A stretch of DNA of 21,958 nucleotides. Origin: Verrucomicrobiota bacterium (GTDB taxonomy: Bacteria > Verrucomicrobiota > Verrucomicrobiia > Chthoniobacterales > UBA10450). Location of the stretch: the NCBI GenBank assembly GCA_003217835.1, contig QHMQ01000048.1:1-21958 (forward strand), in the 5' to 3' direction. Shown piece by piece: positions 1 through 8,218 of the stretch (position 1 is the first letter of the stretch; each line of letters opens with the position of its first letter). A model generated the notes under the pieces. That model was not told the DNA's origin. It saw only the letters and a program-made list of their open reading frames with translations, and searched no databases. The position numbers and the translations under genes are program-made.

Positions 1-1
1 T

Positions 2-124
2 TTGACTTGGAAATATCATTCGAAGCGGCTGGGCGATTATCTTGCGGAATTCCGGAATAGCTCCGACATCAACGCGATCGAAATCCGCGACGGGAAATTG
101 ATTTTGCGATCGCGTGCCGATTAA
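2..124 (+). CDS. C-terminal end of an unidentified protein (partial)
   Basis: An open frame enters from the left edge and ends at TAA 122-124, giving about 40 residues that finish with IEIRDGKLILRSRAD. The frame has no stop, while the other two forward frames are interrupted within this stretch. The alternating charged and hydrophobic ending suggests a terminal beta strand, but it is too short to assign a family. Its stop overlaps the stop of the convergent minus-strand gene that ends at 121, which supports both being real gene ends. Function unknown. Confidence 0.5.
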   Translation: MTWKYHSKRLGDYLAEFRNSSDINAIEIRDGKLILRSRAD

Positions 125-1734
125 TTCGGCTGCATGATCTCCCGCACAAAGACGTTGAGCTGCCCGTCTTCCTGTTTGCGCACCTCGGTAATTTCGTAGG
201 GTCGCAACTCATCTCGACTCACAGTCGCGCCCTGTTGTGGCGGGTTGTAGCCGGATGGAAATTCAACAATGATACGCGTGGACGAGCCCGCCCCCAAATG
301 CAGCACTTTGTCCGTTAATTTGGTGCGCGGCCGGAGCACGGCGCGATTGGCATCGGAAAAATTCACGAGGAATTGCCCTCTTAGATAAACACGTTCACCG
401 GCAAGTCCGTGCTCAGCGACATCTCGTAGATCGCTTGTTTCGACCAGCCGACCAAGTGGCATTTTTCCTGGTGGAAATGTTTTCCAACTGCCCCCGCCGG
501 CGTTTGAAGCCAGAGCCACTCCGGAAGCATCAGCGGGAACAGGCTGCGCGGGCAATACCGGGACTGGGGTTGCGGTTGCCGCAGGTGGAGGTTGAGCAAC
601 CGCGACGCTAGGTGCAGGTGCAACAGTTGGAGCTGGCGTGGCAATGGGAGCTGGTGGTGGTGTGCGCGCCGATGCGACGGCGAACGGAGTCGAAGTTGGC
701 GCGGCCGGTTTTTGAGCGATGACCGGCTGAGCAGGAGTGGAGGTTGGGGATGGAGATTTCATCTTCTCTTTCTTCGCCAATTTGCCCTTTGGCGCCGGCG
801 TTGTCTTCGCTAGCTTTGCATTTTTAGGCGGAATCGCCGGTGCGGCCGGAGTTTCGACCGGTCTGGCTTGTTCGACTCGAACCAGCTCATTCTCCGCCGG
901 TGGAGGCGTAACGGTAGGCCCCACAGCAATTGGGACTTTGGGTCCCGTCGTTTTTCGCCGGTAATCGACGTATCGTTCCTCGGCTTTGGCGCGCGCACGC
1001 TCCTTAAATAAGGGCCAGCCTCCGATGAGATTGAGAGTAAGCGGTGGCTCAAGCCGGAACGTTCCGAGGCCGCGTGTGACCGTATAGCTTCCATAAAGCA
1101 AGGGGACAGCTGTAATCATGATGCGACCGTCAGCCAATCGCTCTGCATGAATCACGGAAGAGAGATCATGTGTGCGCTCGAGTTTGATTTCCAAACCAAC
1201 CTTAAGCGTTTGCTTCATCAAAGGCAGCACCTCGGGGTTCGCCGGATAGACATGCTCCATGAGCAATTCACCGCTATCGATCGCATTGGTGAGGGCGACC
1301 ATCCCGGAGGTAAAGACATCGCCGGGCCCGAGCTCCCGCGCTTCCACGATCGTGTACCTGCCAACGACGTACGGTACCAGGCCGCGCACTTGCTGATAAT
1401 TTCGAATATAGTTGCGCGTCAATTCTGCATTCGCTTTGGCCAATTCGGCAGCGCCCATTCCGACATAGCGATCGTAGAGTTGTTTCGCGCTCAGGAATTC
1501 CCCGGCCGGCGCGGCAGTCAACTCGAAACGCTTCGGCGGATCGATTTTGTGCAGCTTTTGTAAGATGCGATAGCTATCCGGGCGTTCCGGCTGATCGAAA
1601 ATATAAAAACTGCCCAGCCATGCTGCGAAAGCGAAGCCGGTCAAAAGAAGAATGGCGACTGTCCACCCGAAATAATTAGTCCGTCGCCGTGGCGGCGAGT
1701 AGGTCTCTTCGTAGCGAGAAATCCTGTGATTCAC
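121..1734 (-). CDS. Membrane-anchored protein with proline-rich linker, function unknown
   Basis: The protein has 537 residues and a GTG start (MNHRISRYEE). I do not recognise a named family. A basic N-terminus (PPRRR) precedes one hydrophobic helix at about residues 24-46, so the predicted topology is N-in with the rest outside the cytoplasm. Residues about 60-265 look globular, with motifs such as VPYVVGRYTIVEAREL. Residues about 268-410 are a low-complexity Pro/Ala/Thr/Lys linker. Residues about 415-537 form a second globular part (LAGERVYLRGQFLVNFSD, LRPYEITEVR). The layout resembles envelope proteins that place a C-terminal domain away from the membrane, but this is inference. It lies 29 bases downstream of the iron-sulfur carrier gene on the same strand and may be co-transcribed with it. 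Its stop overlaps the end of the convergent gene at the left edge. Confidence 0.8.
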   Translation of the reverse strand: MNHRISRYEETYSPPRRRTNYFGWTVAILLLTGFAFAAWLGSFYIFDQPERPDSYRILQKLHKIDPPKRFELTAAPAGEFLSAKQLYDRYVGMGAAELAKANAELTRNYIRNYQQVRGLVPYVVGRYTIVEARELGPGDVFTSGMVALTNAIDSGELLMEHVYPANPEVLPLMKQTLKVGLEIKLERTHDLSSVIHAERLADGRIMITAVPLLYGSYTVTRGLGTFRLEPPLTLNLIGGWPLFKERARAKAEERYVDYRRKTTGPKVPIAVGPTVTPPPAENELVRVEQARPVETPAAPAIPPKNAKLAKTTPAPKGKLAKKEKMKSPSPTSTPAQPVIAQKPAAPTSTPFAVASARTPPPAPIATPAPTVAPAPSVAVAQPPPAATATPVPVLPAQPVPADASGVALASNAGGGSWKTFPPGKMPLGRLVETSDLRDVAEHGLAGERVYLRGQFLVNFSDANRAVLRPRTKLTDKVLHLGAGSSTRIIVEFPSGYNPPQQGATVSRDELRPYEITEVRKQEDGQLNVFVREIMQPN

Positions 1735-1763
1735 TTAAACGGCAACAAGAAAATTCGCCGGTT

Positions 1764-2099
1764 TCAACCTGAGTGCTCGGTTTCAAACGACGACCCGCAT
1801 CCGCAGGTTCGAGCTGCATTTGGATTCACAATGTGAAAACCAACGCCGGTCAAACCATCGCGAAAATCCAAAGTAGCGCCGCGCAGATATGGGATGCTCT
1901 CACCATCGATAAGAAATTGCATCCCGTCGCGTTCTACTACAGCGTCGCCTTCCTTTTTTTTGTCGAGCGCCATCTCGTAATGAAGCCCCGAACAGCCGCC
2001 CTTTGCGATTTGCACGCGCAGGCCTTCGCGAGAATTTTCTGCACGTGCTTCAAGCAAAGTTCGGAGCTGTCGAACCGCGCTGTCCGTGACATTAATCAT
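1764..2099 (-). CDS. A-type iron-sulfur cluster carrier (IscA/ErpA/HesB family)
   Basis: The protein has 111 residues from ATG 2099 (MINVTDSAVRQL). It carries the three conserved cysteines of the family: C36 in GGCSGLHY, and C99 and C101 in RTCGCGSSF. A-type carriers bind a 2Fe-2S or 4Fe-4S cluster between subunits and deliver it to apo-proteins in the cytoplasm. The frame is open 17 codons further upstream, but those residues (MRGQLLTWCSRR...) do not match the family, and 111 residues is the usual length, so the internal start is preferred. It is divergent from mutL across 104 bases. No isc or suf operon partners are visible, so I cannot say whether it is the IscA, SufA or ErpA type. Fe-S enzymes that could be clients in this window are HemW and the uracil-DNA glycosylase. 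Confidence 0.92.
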   Translation of the reverse strand: MINVTDSAVRQLRTLLEARAENSREGLRVQIAKGGCSGLHYEMALDKKKEGDAVVERDGMQFLIDGESIPYLRGATLDFRDGLTGVGFHIVNPNAARTCGCGSSFETEHSG

Positions 2100-2203
2100 T
2101 CCTTCAAAAGTAAGGCGGCGGCTGCACCAAGTCAAAAGCTGTCCTCGCACCAGCTTCCGTTTTTCTTCGCAATTTGTAAGCCGAAATCTAAAGTCACAAG
2201 CGA

Positions 2204-4024
2204 ATGAGCCGGATTCGATTGCTGCCAGATACCGTCGCCAGCCAGGTCGCGGCTGGCGAAGTGGTGGAGCGGCCTGCTTCCGTAGTGAAAGAACTCATCG
2301 AGAACAGCATCGACGCTGGCGCCCGCAAGATCGAGATCATGACTCGTCGTGGAGGAATTTCGCTCGTGCGCGTGATTGATGACGGCTCTGGCATGGATCG
2401 CGATGACGCGCTTCTTTCACTCGAACGTCATGCCACGAGCAAGATTCGTTCGGTCGCCGATTTGGAAACGATCGGCACGCTTGGATTCCGCGGGGAAGCT
2501 TTGCCGAGCATTGCCAGTGTTTCGCGCTTTCGATTAACCACGCGTGAATTGAATGCCATCGCCGGAACGGAAATTATCGTAAATGGTGGCAAGATTGACA
2601 TCGTGCGCGACGGCGGTGAAGCGCCCGGAACGCAAGTGGAAGTGCGCTCGCTTTTTTATAATCTGCCGGCGCGCCGAAAATTTCTTCGTTCCGAAAACAC
2701 CGAAAGCCGTAACATTGAGCACCAGATTCATCTACAGGCGATCGGGCATCCTCGGATTGCCTTTGCTTTGCTGCGAGACGATCGGCTCGTCTTTCAGCTC
2801 CCGGAGACGGCAACTCTTAGCGATCGAATCCGGGATTTGTACGGTTCCGAATTATTGGAACGCCTGATTCAGGTAAACGGTAATGGTTCCGCCAAAGTTC
2901 AAATCAGCGGATTCATCGGGCAAGCGGGCCTGAGCCGACAAAGCCGCGCGCAACAACTCATTTTTGTGAACGGCCGTGCGATCGAAAGCGGTCTTATAAG
3001 TGCCGCCATTCGCGAAGGCTATCACACCGCCCTCATGAAAGGACAGTATCCAGTTACGTTTCTTTTCCTCGATCTCGATCCGGCCGCCGTCGATGTAAAC
3101 GTTCACCCAACAAAGCGTGAAGTCCGTTTTCGGGATCTAACTGGGATGCGTGAAGCGATTGTCCACTGCCTTCGGCAAACACTGGAACTGCGCCGGACCG
3201 AATGGCAGGAAAAATTTCGCGCGCCTGCGGCGTCACCGCCGTCCGTGACGAAAATTCAGGCACCAACGATGGTCGAACGACAACTTGCAGCCGCGGTTAG
3301 CCCCGAGAGCATTCGGGCCGGCTACAGGCCGGCCGAGTTTGCTCCTCAACCGCATCTCGTCCCGGATAATCGCAAGGAGTCTGTAGCTGGGGTCACTGAC
3401 TCCGACCGCACCCGGCAAGCCGTTCGTTCCAAGCACACCGCTCCGCAGCAATTTCAGATCATCGGTGTCCTCAACAAACTTTATGTGCTGATGGAAAACG
3501 CCGATGGGCTCGTCCTCGTCGATCAGCATGCGGCGCACGAACGCATTCTCTTCGAAGACTTACAGCGAAGAATGGAAGAGCAGGGAGTTCCAGCGCAGAA
3601 GCTGCTACTTCCTCAGACTTTCGATCTGCCACCGCACGATTCGGACTGGATCGAGCGCAACATGTCGATCTTGCAAAAAATGGGAATCGGAATCGAGAGC
3701 TTCGGTCCGAATTCGTTCAAGATCGACAGCCTGCCGAGTTTTTTGAATGTCTCAGATCCGACGCAGTTCATGCGCAAAGTGATCGATGATCTCAAAAGCG
3801 TGACCAACAACAGTTCGGCCATGCGATTGGGCGAAGAGATGATCGCCAAGACGGTTTGTCGCCACGCTGTGAAGGCCAATGATCCGTTGCGGTATCTCGA
3901 AGTCGAAAAACTTATCCAGGATTTGCTCGAGTGCGATCTGCCCTACTGCTGCCCGCACGGGCGGCCTACCATGATTCAGATTTCGCTCGCCGAACTGGAG
4001 AAGAAATTCGGCCGGAAAGTCTGA
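2204..4024 (+). CDS. mutL: DNA mismatch repair protein MutL, endonuclease type
   Basis: The protein has 606 residues. The N-terminal GHKL ATPase is complete: ELIENSIDAGA (E33, N34), DDGSGM (59-64), RHATSKI (75-81) and GFRGEALPSI (94-103). VDVNVHPTKREVRF near residue 300 closes the transducer domain. A variable linker follows. The C-terminal dimerisation domain contains the endonuclease motif DQHAAHERILFE beginning at D440, which fits DQHA(X)2E(X)4E. It also has the associated metal-site motifs around C552 (VCRHAV) and C583 (CPHGRP). This marks the self-nicking MutL found in bacteria without MutH, so mismatch repair here is probably not methyl-directed. The ATG at 2204 gives the canonical beginning of the family. 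No mutS is in the window. A perfect 7-bp hairpin lies in the linker coding region (3316-3334). Confidence 0.97.
   Translation: MSRIRLLPDTVASQVAAGEVVERPASVVKELIENSIDAGARKIEIMTRRGGISLVRVIDDGSGMDRDDALLSLERHATSKIRSVADLETIGTLGFRGEALPSIASVSRFRLTTRELNAIAGTEIIVNGGKIDIVRDGGEAPGTQVEVRSLFYNLPARRKFLRSENTESRNIEHQIHLQAIGHPRIAFALLRDDRLVFQLPETATLSDRIRDLYGSELLERLIQVNGNGSAKVQISGFIGQAGLSRQSRAQQLIFVNGRAIESGLISAAIREGYHTALMKGQYPVTFLFLDLDPAAVDVNVHPTKREVRFRDLTGMREAIVHCLRQTLELRRTEWQEKFRAPAASPPSVTKIQAPTMVERQLAAAVSPESIRAGYRPAEFAPQPHLVPDNRKESVAGVTDSDRTRQAVRSKHTAPQQFQIIGVLNKLYVLMENADGLVLVDQHAAHERILFEDLQRRMEEQGVPAQKLLLPQTFDLPPHDSDWIERNMSILQKMGIGIESFGPNSFKIDSLPSFLNVSDPTQFMRKVIDDLKSVTNNSSAMRLGEEMIAKTVCRHAVKANDPLRYLEVEKLIQDLLECDLPYCCPHGRPTMIQISLAELEKKFGRKV
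3316..3334. repeat. Perfect 7-bp palindrome in the mutL linker
   Basis: The bases GGCCGGC-TACAG-GCCGGCC form a perfect 7-bp stem with a 5-base loop at about codons 371-378 of mutL, in the variable linker between the ATPase and C-terminal domains. The loop TACAG matches the CTACAG end of the dispersed palindromic repeats elsewhere in the window. It could be a remnant of such a repeat tolerated in a non-conserved linker, or chance in GC-rich sequence. Confidence 0.4.
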
Positions 4025-4116
4025 AGATGTACCTACTGGCCTTTGGTGCGGAAAACAGATTTGCTCATTTTACTTCTCTCCTGATTACGACGCAGCAAAA
4101 CATGACTCGACGTTAG

Positions 4117-5115
4117 GTGAAAGATTCCGACAAAATTGCATTGATTACTGGAATCACTGGTCAGGACGGCTCCTACTTGTGTGAGCTGCTCCTGGCGAAG
4201 GGTTACAAGGTGCACGGAGTCGTGCGGCGCACGAGCAATATGTTGCGATCACGCATCGAGCATCTCCGACGTAATGAAGAAATTTACGATCAACAGTTAT
4301 TTCTCCATTACGGCGATCTCTCCGACAGTACGACATTGCGACGCATTGTCGGCGATGTTCGCCCGATGGAGCTGTATCATCTTGCCGGACAAAGCCACGT
4401 TGGTCTGAGTTTCGAAATTCCGGAATCGACATGCGAGGAAGCGGGAATGGCGACGCTCCGATTGCTTGAAGTCGCGCGCTCTCAACCTCAGCCAGTGAAA
4501 TTTTATCACGCCTCCAGTTCGGAAATTTTCGGGAATGCATCCGAGATTCCACAAACCGAGAACACGCCACTGCGGCCGACGAGCCCTTATGGTTGCGCCA
4601 AAGCCTTTGCTACGCAGTTGGCGCGAGTTTATCGGGAATCGCACGGACTGTATGTTTGTAACGGCATTCTTTACAACCACGAGTCGCCGCGCCGCGGAGA
4701 GAACTTTGTCACGCGCAAGATTGCGCGCGCGGCCGCGCGAATCGCGCGAAATCTCGATAACGAGCTCGTCCTCGGAAACTTAGAGAGCCAAAGGGATTGG
4801 GGCCGTGCCCAGGATTACGTCCAAGCAATGTGGTTAATGCTGCAACACGAAACCGCCGATGATTACGTGGTGGCGACTGGAGAGACACATTCGGTGCGCG
4901 AATTTGTCGATGCGGCTTTCGCGGTTGTCGATCTTCCATGGGAGAAATATGTAAAGCATGACCCTTCGTTTGATCGGCCGACCGAGCCGGCACGACTGGT
5001 CGGTTGCGCCGACAAGATTCGTGAGACACTGAGTTGGAAACCGGCTGGAAGTTTTCGGCAGCTTGTGCACGAGATGGTTGAGGCGGAGCTCGCTGCGATC
5101 GATCCGCGGTTTTAG
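4117..5115 (+). CDS. gmd: GDP-mannose 4,6-dehydratase
   Basis: The enzyme converts GDP-D-mannose to GDP-4-dehydro-6-deoxy-D-mannose in the cytoplasm. This is the precursor of GDP-fucose, GDP-rhamnose and related sugars of surface polysaccharides. The protein has 332 residues and is an extended short-chain dehydrogenase. It shows the NADP-binding loop ITGITGQDGSYL (10-21), the catalytic SSSE segment (133-136) and YGCAK with Y158 and K162. The family stretches LYNHESPRRGENFVTRKIAR and QRDWGRAQDYVQAMW are present. The start is a GTG at 4117, placing the nucleotide-binding loop at the expected distance. No fucose synthase or reductase gene is adjacent, so the final sugar cannot be predicted. The GT4 glycosyltransferase at 16364 could belong to the same surface-glycan theme, but it is 11 kb away. 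Confidence 0.95.
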   Translation: MKDSDKIALITGITGQDGSYLCELLLAKGYKVHGVVRRTSNMLRSRIEHLRRNEEIYDQQLFLHYGDLSDSTTLRRIVGDVRPMELYHLAGQSHVGLSFEIPESTCEEAGMATLRLLEVARSQPQPVKFYHASSSEIFGNASEIPQTENTPLRPTSPYGCAKAFATQLARVYRESHGLYVCNGILYNHESPRRGENFVTRKIARAAARIARNLDNELVLGNLESQRDWGRAQDYVQAMWLMLQHETADDYVVATGETHSVREFVDAAFAVVDLPWEKYVKHDPSFDRPTEPARLVGCADKIRETLSWKPAGSFRQLVHEMVEAELAAIDPRF

Positions 5116-5245
5116 GGCTCGACAGATTGGCATTCCAGCTGTTTGGGCGGAGGTGAGGATACAAATATGCGATGAATGTATACTGCGGTCTTTTCGCTAC
5201 AGTCGCCCGGCTTGCCATTTGGAGTGCCGGTTCTAGTTTGGCGCA

Positions 5246-5584
5246 GTGAAAAAAATCGAAGCGATCATCAAGCCCTTTAAAACCGAGCCGGTGAAAGAAG
5301 CGCTCATCGCAGTGGGCGTCGAAGGAATGACTCTGAGTGAGGTGAAAGGCTTTGGTCGGCAGAAAGGTCACAGCGAAATTTATCGTGGCACCGAGTATAC
5401 GGTCGATTTTCTGCCCAAAGTGAAATTCGAGATGGTGGTTCCGGACGATCGCGCACAGCGTGCCGTTGAAGCAATCTTGTCCGCCGCGAGGACCGGAAAG
5501 ATTGGCGATGGGAAGATCTTCGTTGCGGAAGTGGAAGAAGCGGTCCGGATCCGAACGGACGAACGCGGTGCGGAGGCGCTCTAG
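5246..5584 (+). CDS. glnB: Nitrogen regulatory P-II protein (GlnB/GlnK family)
   Basis: The protein has 112 residues, the usual length. P-II proteins are trimeric sensors of ATP/ADP, 2-oxoglutarate and glutamine status that control nitrogen assimilation enzymes, transporters and regulators. The beginning MKKIEAIIKPFK, the T-loop YRGTEYTVDF with the uridylylatable Y51, and the C-terminal signature TGKIGDGKIFV are all present. The start is GTG 5246. There is no amtB, glnA or glnD in the window, so this is an orphan gene, and GlnB versus GlnK cannot be decided. A possible -10 element TATACT lies at 5179-5184, about 60 bases before the start, but I see no convincing -35 box. Confidence 0.93.
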   Translation: MKKIEAIIKPFKTEPVKEALIAVGVEGMTLSEVKGFGRQKGHSEIYRGTEYTVDFLPKVKFEMVVPDDRAQRAVEAILSAARTGKIGDGKIFVAEVEEAVRIRTDERGAEAL

Positions 5585-5619
5585 CTGTTATCGGTTTCAA
5601 TGTCTTAGCGTCCCAACAA

Positions 5620-6480
5620 ATGCACGATTTCTTATTGTCGGTTTTTCTCGGTATCGTCGAAGGGCTCACTGAATTTCTTCCGGTTAGCTCAACCGCGCAT
5701 CTGCGGATCGCGGAAGCCCTGCTGAAAATCGATCTTCATGATGGTTTCTGGAAGATGTACACGATCGTCATTCAGCTGGGCGCAATTCTGGCGCTCCCGG
5801 TTTATTTTCGGGAACGCATCCTGAAGTTTCTCCGCACATTTCCAAGAGGCGAACGTGGCGATCGCACGATCTTGACCCATCCATTGAGTCTCACGCTAAT
5901 TGCATTTGTCGTTACCGCGGTTCCGGCGTGGGCCTTAACCAAACAGATCGGCAAAAACCTGGAAAATCTCTGGGTTATGGCCTGGGCGCTCATTATCGGT
6001 GGAATAATCATGTGGGTGGTTGATGCCGTTTTTACGCGGCCGCGCGTCGCGCACATGGAGGAAATGACCCTGCCGCAGGCGGTTTGGATAGGCGCAGCAC
6101 AAATTCTTTCGGCAATCTTTCCGGGAACTTCACGGTCGATGTGCACGATCGCCGCCGGGCAAGTAGCAGGCATGTCGCGTCCGGCCGCTCTGGAATTTTC
6201 GTTTTTTCTGTCGATGCCGACGATGCTGATGGCCACCGGATATGATTTTGTGAAGACGGTGATGCCGTATCATCACGAGGCGAATCTTGCGCCACTGAGA
6301 ATGAATGGCCATGAATGGATCGTGCTTGCAATCGGATTTATAGTTTCCTTTTTCGTAGCTCTGGGAGTGGTCGCCTGGTTTATGCATTGGGTGCGGGCAC
6401 GGGGATTTGCGCCGTTTGCTGTCTACCGAATCGTGCTCGGGATCGGAATATTGATGCTGCTGGTGCGCGGAACGATCTGA
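5620..6480 (+). CDS. uppP: Undecaprenyl-diphosphatase (BacA/UppP)
   Basis: This is an integral membrane phosphatase that removes one phosphate from undecaprenyl diphosphate, recycling the lipid carrier for peptidoglycan and surface polysaccharides; overexpression gives bacitracin resistance in other bacteria. The protein has 286 residues and many hydrophobic helices. Both catalytic signatures are present: GIVEGLTEFLPVSSTAH (residues 11-27, with E14 and E18) and PGTSRS (168-173). The ATG at 5620 lies 35 bases after the P-II stop, and the first residues MHDFLLSVFLGIVEG match the family beginning. Only four bases separate its stop from the earliest start of the next gene, so those two are probably co-transcribed. 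The carrier-synthesising enzyme UppS is encoded 3.5 kb downstream. Confidence 0.96.
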   Translation: MHDFLLSVFLGIVEGLTEFLPVSSTAHLRIAEALLKIDLHDGFWKMYTIVIQLGAILALPVYFRERILKFLRTFPRGERGDRTILTHPLSLTLIAFVVTAVPAWALTKQIGKNLENLWVMAWALIIGGIIMWVVDAVFTRPRVAHMEEMTLPQAVWIGAAQILSAIFPGTSRSMCTIAAGQVAGMSRPAALEFSFFLSMPTMLMATGYDFVKTVMPYHHEANLAPLRMNGHEWIVLAIGFIVSFFVALGVVAWFMHWVRARGFAPFAVYRIVLGIGILMLLVRGTI

Positions 6481-6490
6481 TCAATTGGAA

Positions 6491-6898
6491 ATGGAAACGG
6501 ACGTTGTTCTTCCCGATCTGCAGAGTGCCGTTCTTTGTGAAGATGTGCGCTGCGAATTCAATGGGATGCAAACACTCGTGGGCGTGCTCAATGTCATTCC
6601 TGCGCCGGCGCTGCCGATCAATTATATGCGGCTCTGCATTTGGGCGCGTTGGTGCAGCGGGGCGGGAAAATTCCGGCAGAAATCGCGGATTGTGGGCGTT
6701 GACGAGCAACAGGTGATCGCGCAGGCCGAAGTGGAGTTCGTGCTGAAGGAGATGGAAGGGCACGCGACGAACGTTCATTATTTCGGCGGTGTGCAGTTCC
6801 AACAATATGGGATGCATCACGTCGAGATCTATCTTGAAGACGAATTGAGGCTGCGCTTTCCGTTGCCGGTGATTCAGATCACCCGTTCAACTGTTTAA
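6491..6898 (+). CDS. Small conserved protein of unknown function (possibly DUF6941-like)
   Basis: The protein has 135 residues from ATG 6491; a TTG at 6485 would add two residues. It has no signal peptide or membrane helix. The stretch LCEDVRCEFNGMQTLVGVLNVIPAP followed by aromatic and charged beta-rich segments (LRLCIWARW type) and the ending VEIYLEDELRLRFPLPVIQ reminds me of the DUF6941 type of small cytoplasmic proteins. I make that link from memory of sequence style only. A compact beta-rich domain is likely. It begins 10 bases after uppP, which suggests co-transcription but does not prove a functional link. No catalytic motif is evident. Confidence 0.75.
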   Translation: METDVVLPDLQSAVLCEDVRCEFNGMQTLVGVLNVIPAPALPINYMRLCIWARWCSGAGKFRQKSRIVGVDEQQVIAQAEVEFVLKEMEGHATNVHYFGGVQFQQYGMHHVEIYLEDELRLRFPLPVIQITRSTV

Positions 6899-6963
6899 GT
6901 TCCCGGGCGTTTTGCATTTGGCGCTTGCCAATCGCGTCGAATTCATTTATCACGGCGCTTTTA

Positions 6964-8100
6964 ATGTTGAGAGAACTTTTCACCGCGTTGCTCTGCGGCT
7001 TTGCTGTTGCAGGACAAATTTGCGCGCAAGAAGTGGTCGTCGCTCGCGAAGCAAAACCAAATTCTTCCGAACGAGTAGCGCCGGTTTCTGAGGAAACGAA
7101 ATCAGAATCGGAGACGGCGACCGTTCGCGAAAAGAAATCAGCTTCAATTACCCTTACGGTCGAGGAGATGCGAATGGCGGGAGCAATCGCTGCCGAGCGA
7201 CAAAAAAACCAAGGTCGCGTTGAGCAAGCGAGCACAACAAGTCGGCCCAGTTTACCAACTGTAAAAGCGGGAGCGCTCGCCGTTGAGCAAAAAAAGGAAA
7301 CTCGCGCTGAGCAGAGGAACACATCACGGGCATCCACTTCGCAGACCACCAAATCGGAAGCAGTCGCCCCGGTTCGCCCGACGATGATCGAATCTGGAAA
7401 ACAGGAACCAGCTGCTTCCAAGCCGGCAGAGGTTCGCAGAGTGCAAACGAGCGCGCCTCAACCCCAAACGCTTTCGGGGTCATTGCGTAAGCAGCCAACA
7501 ACGGTGTCCCAGCGGATGAACAACGCAACGCGTGAACCCGATGCAATCTCTGCTCAATCGGCCCATTCAGAATTACATCTTCCCAGTCGCGATCAGGAGA
7601 CCACGAAAGAAAAGACAGCGAAAAGGACACGAACGGTTGCCCATTACAGCTACAAAACCCCAGAGGGCAAAAAGGAATCAGCTCCCGTGATCACGCAGTA
7701 TTATCCCAAGCGGATCGTTTACCCGTTTGCCAAGATCGATCGGCACATCGATGGCAAGCTGATGCAGGCGGCGACGATCGCGCAGGAACGCGCCCATGCG
7801 CATTCGCGCTCGATGTGCTGGCATTATGTCAAAGAGGCATTGCTCGCTTCCGGCGTTATCGATTCGCGTCCCAAGAGCGAACTCGCAAAAGACGCCGCCC
7901 AGGATCTCGTCAGTAATTACGGATTCAAAAAATTATCGATGAGCGATCCATTCGCCGCGCCAGTTGGGTCGGTGCTCGTCTACGGCGCGAACCGCGCCGC
8001 CGGTCACGTCGAGATCCGGACCAGGGACGGTTTTGTCAGCGACTTCTATTCGAAAACGCCATCGCCCCGTCCTTTGCTCGGCGTTTACGCGAAGTTGTAA
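6964..8100 (+). CDS. Secreted protein with C-terminal cysteine-peptidase-like (CHAP/NlpC-P60-type) domain
   Basis: The protein has 378 residues. The preferred start is ATG 6964 because it gives a clean signal peptide (MLRELFTALLCGFAVAGQICAQ), with cleavage likely near ICAQ. An upstream in-frame TTG at 6925 would hide it. Residues about 25-240 are a low-complexity region rich in Ala, Ser, Thr, Glu, Lys and Arg, probably disordered. The last 110 residues are compact: Cys285 in SMCWHYVKEAL and His348 in AAGHVEIRT, followed by DGFVSDFYS. The Cys then Gly-His-Val order is that of CHAP and NlpC/P60 peptidoglycan amidases or endopeptidases. A role in wall remodelling is inferred. The weak overall match means another papain-fold activity is possible. 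It follows the small gene by 65 bases. Confidence 0.75.
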   Translation: MLRELFTALLCGFAVAGQICAQEVVVAREAKPNSSERVAPVSEETKSESETATVREKKSASITLTVEEMRMAGAIAAERQKNQGRVEQASTTSRPSLPTVKAGALAVEQKKETRAEQRNTSRASTSQTTKSEAVAPVRPTMIESGKQEPAASKPAEVRRVQTSAPQPQTLSGSLRKQPTTVSQRMNNATREPDAISAQSAHSELHLPSRDQETTKEKTAKRTRTVAHYSYKTPEGKKESAPVITQYYPKRIVYPFAKIDRHIDGKLMQAATIAQERAHAHSRSMCWHYVKEALLASGVIDSRPKSELAKDAAQDLVSNYGFKKLSMSDPFAAPVGSVLVYGANRAAGHVEIRTRDGFVSDFYSKTPSPRPLLGVYAKL

Positions 8101-8218
8101 TTTTCCGCCAACTTCGGAACGAACGTCAACCGACGGAATTGTTCGCGCGCATGCCCAATTGCGCGAAGAGAAATGAATACTGGTCCGCAAGTTGTTTGAT
8201 TCGCTCGCTCAGACCCGT

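Noticed and set aside
592..964. Two overlapping plus-strand open frames rich in Trp, Gly and Arg or in Ala and Gly
   Set aside because: They are the antisense of the proline-rich linker of the minus-strand membrane protein; such linkers create long empty frames.
1773..2207. A 144-codon plus-strand open frame over the iron-sulfur carrier
   Set aside because: It is antisense to a gene with all three conserved cysteines, and its product has no recognisable features.
4709..5371. A 220-codon open frame on the minus strand over gmd and the start of the P-II gene
   Set aside because: It is antisense to two well-supported genes, has a low-complexity, His/Arg/Pro-rich composition, and matches no family I know.
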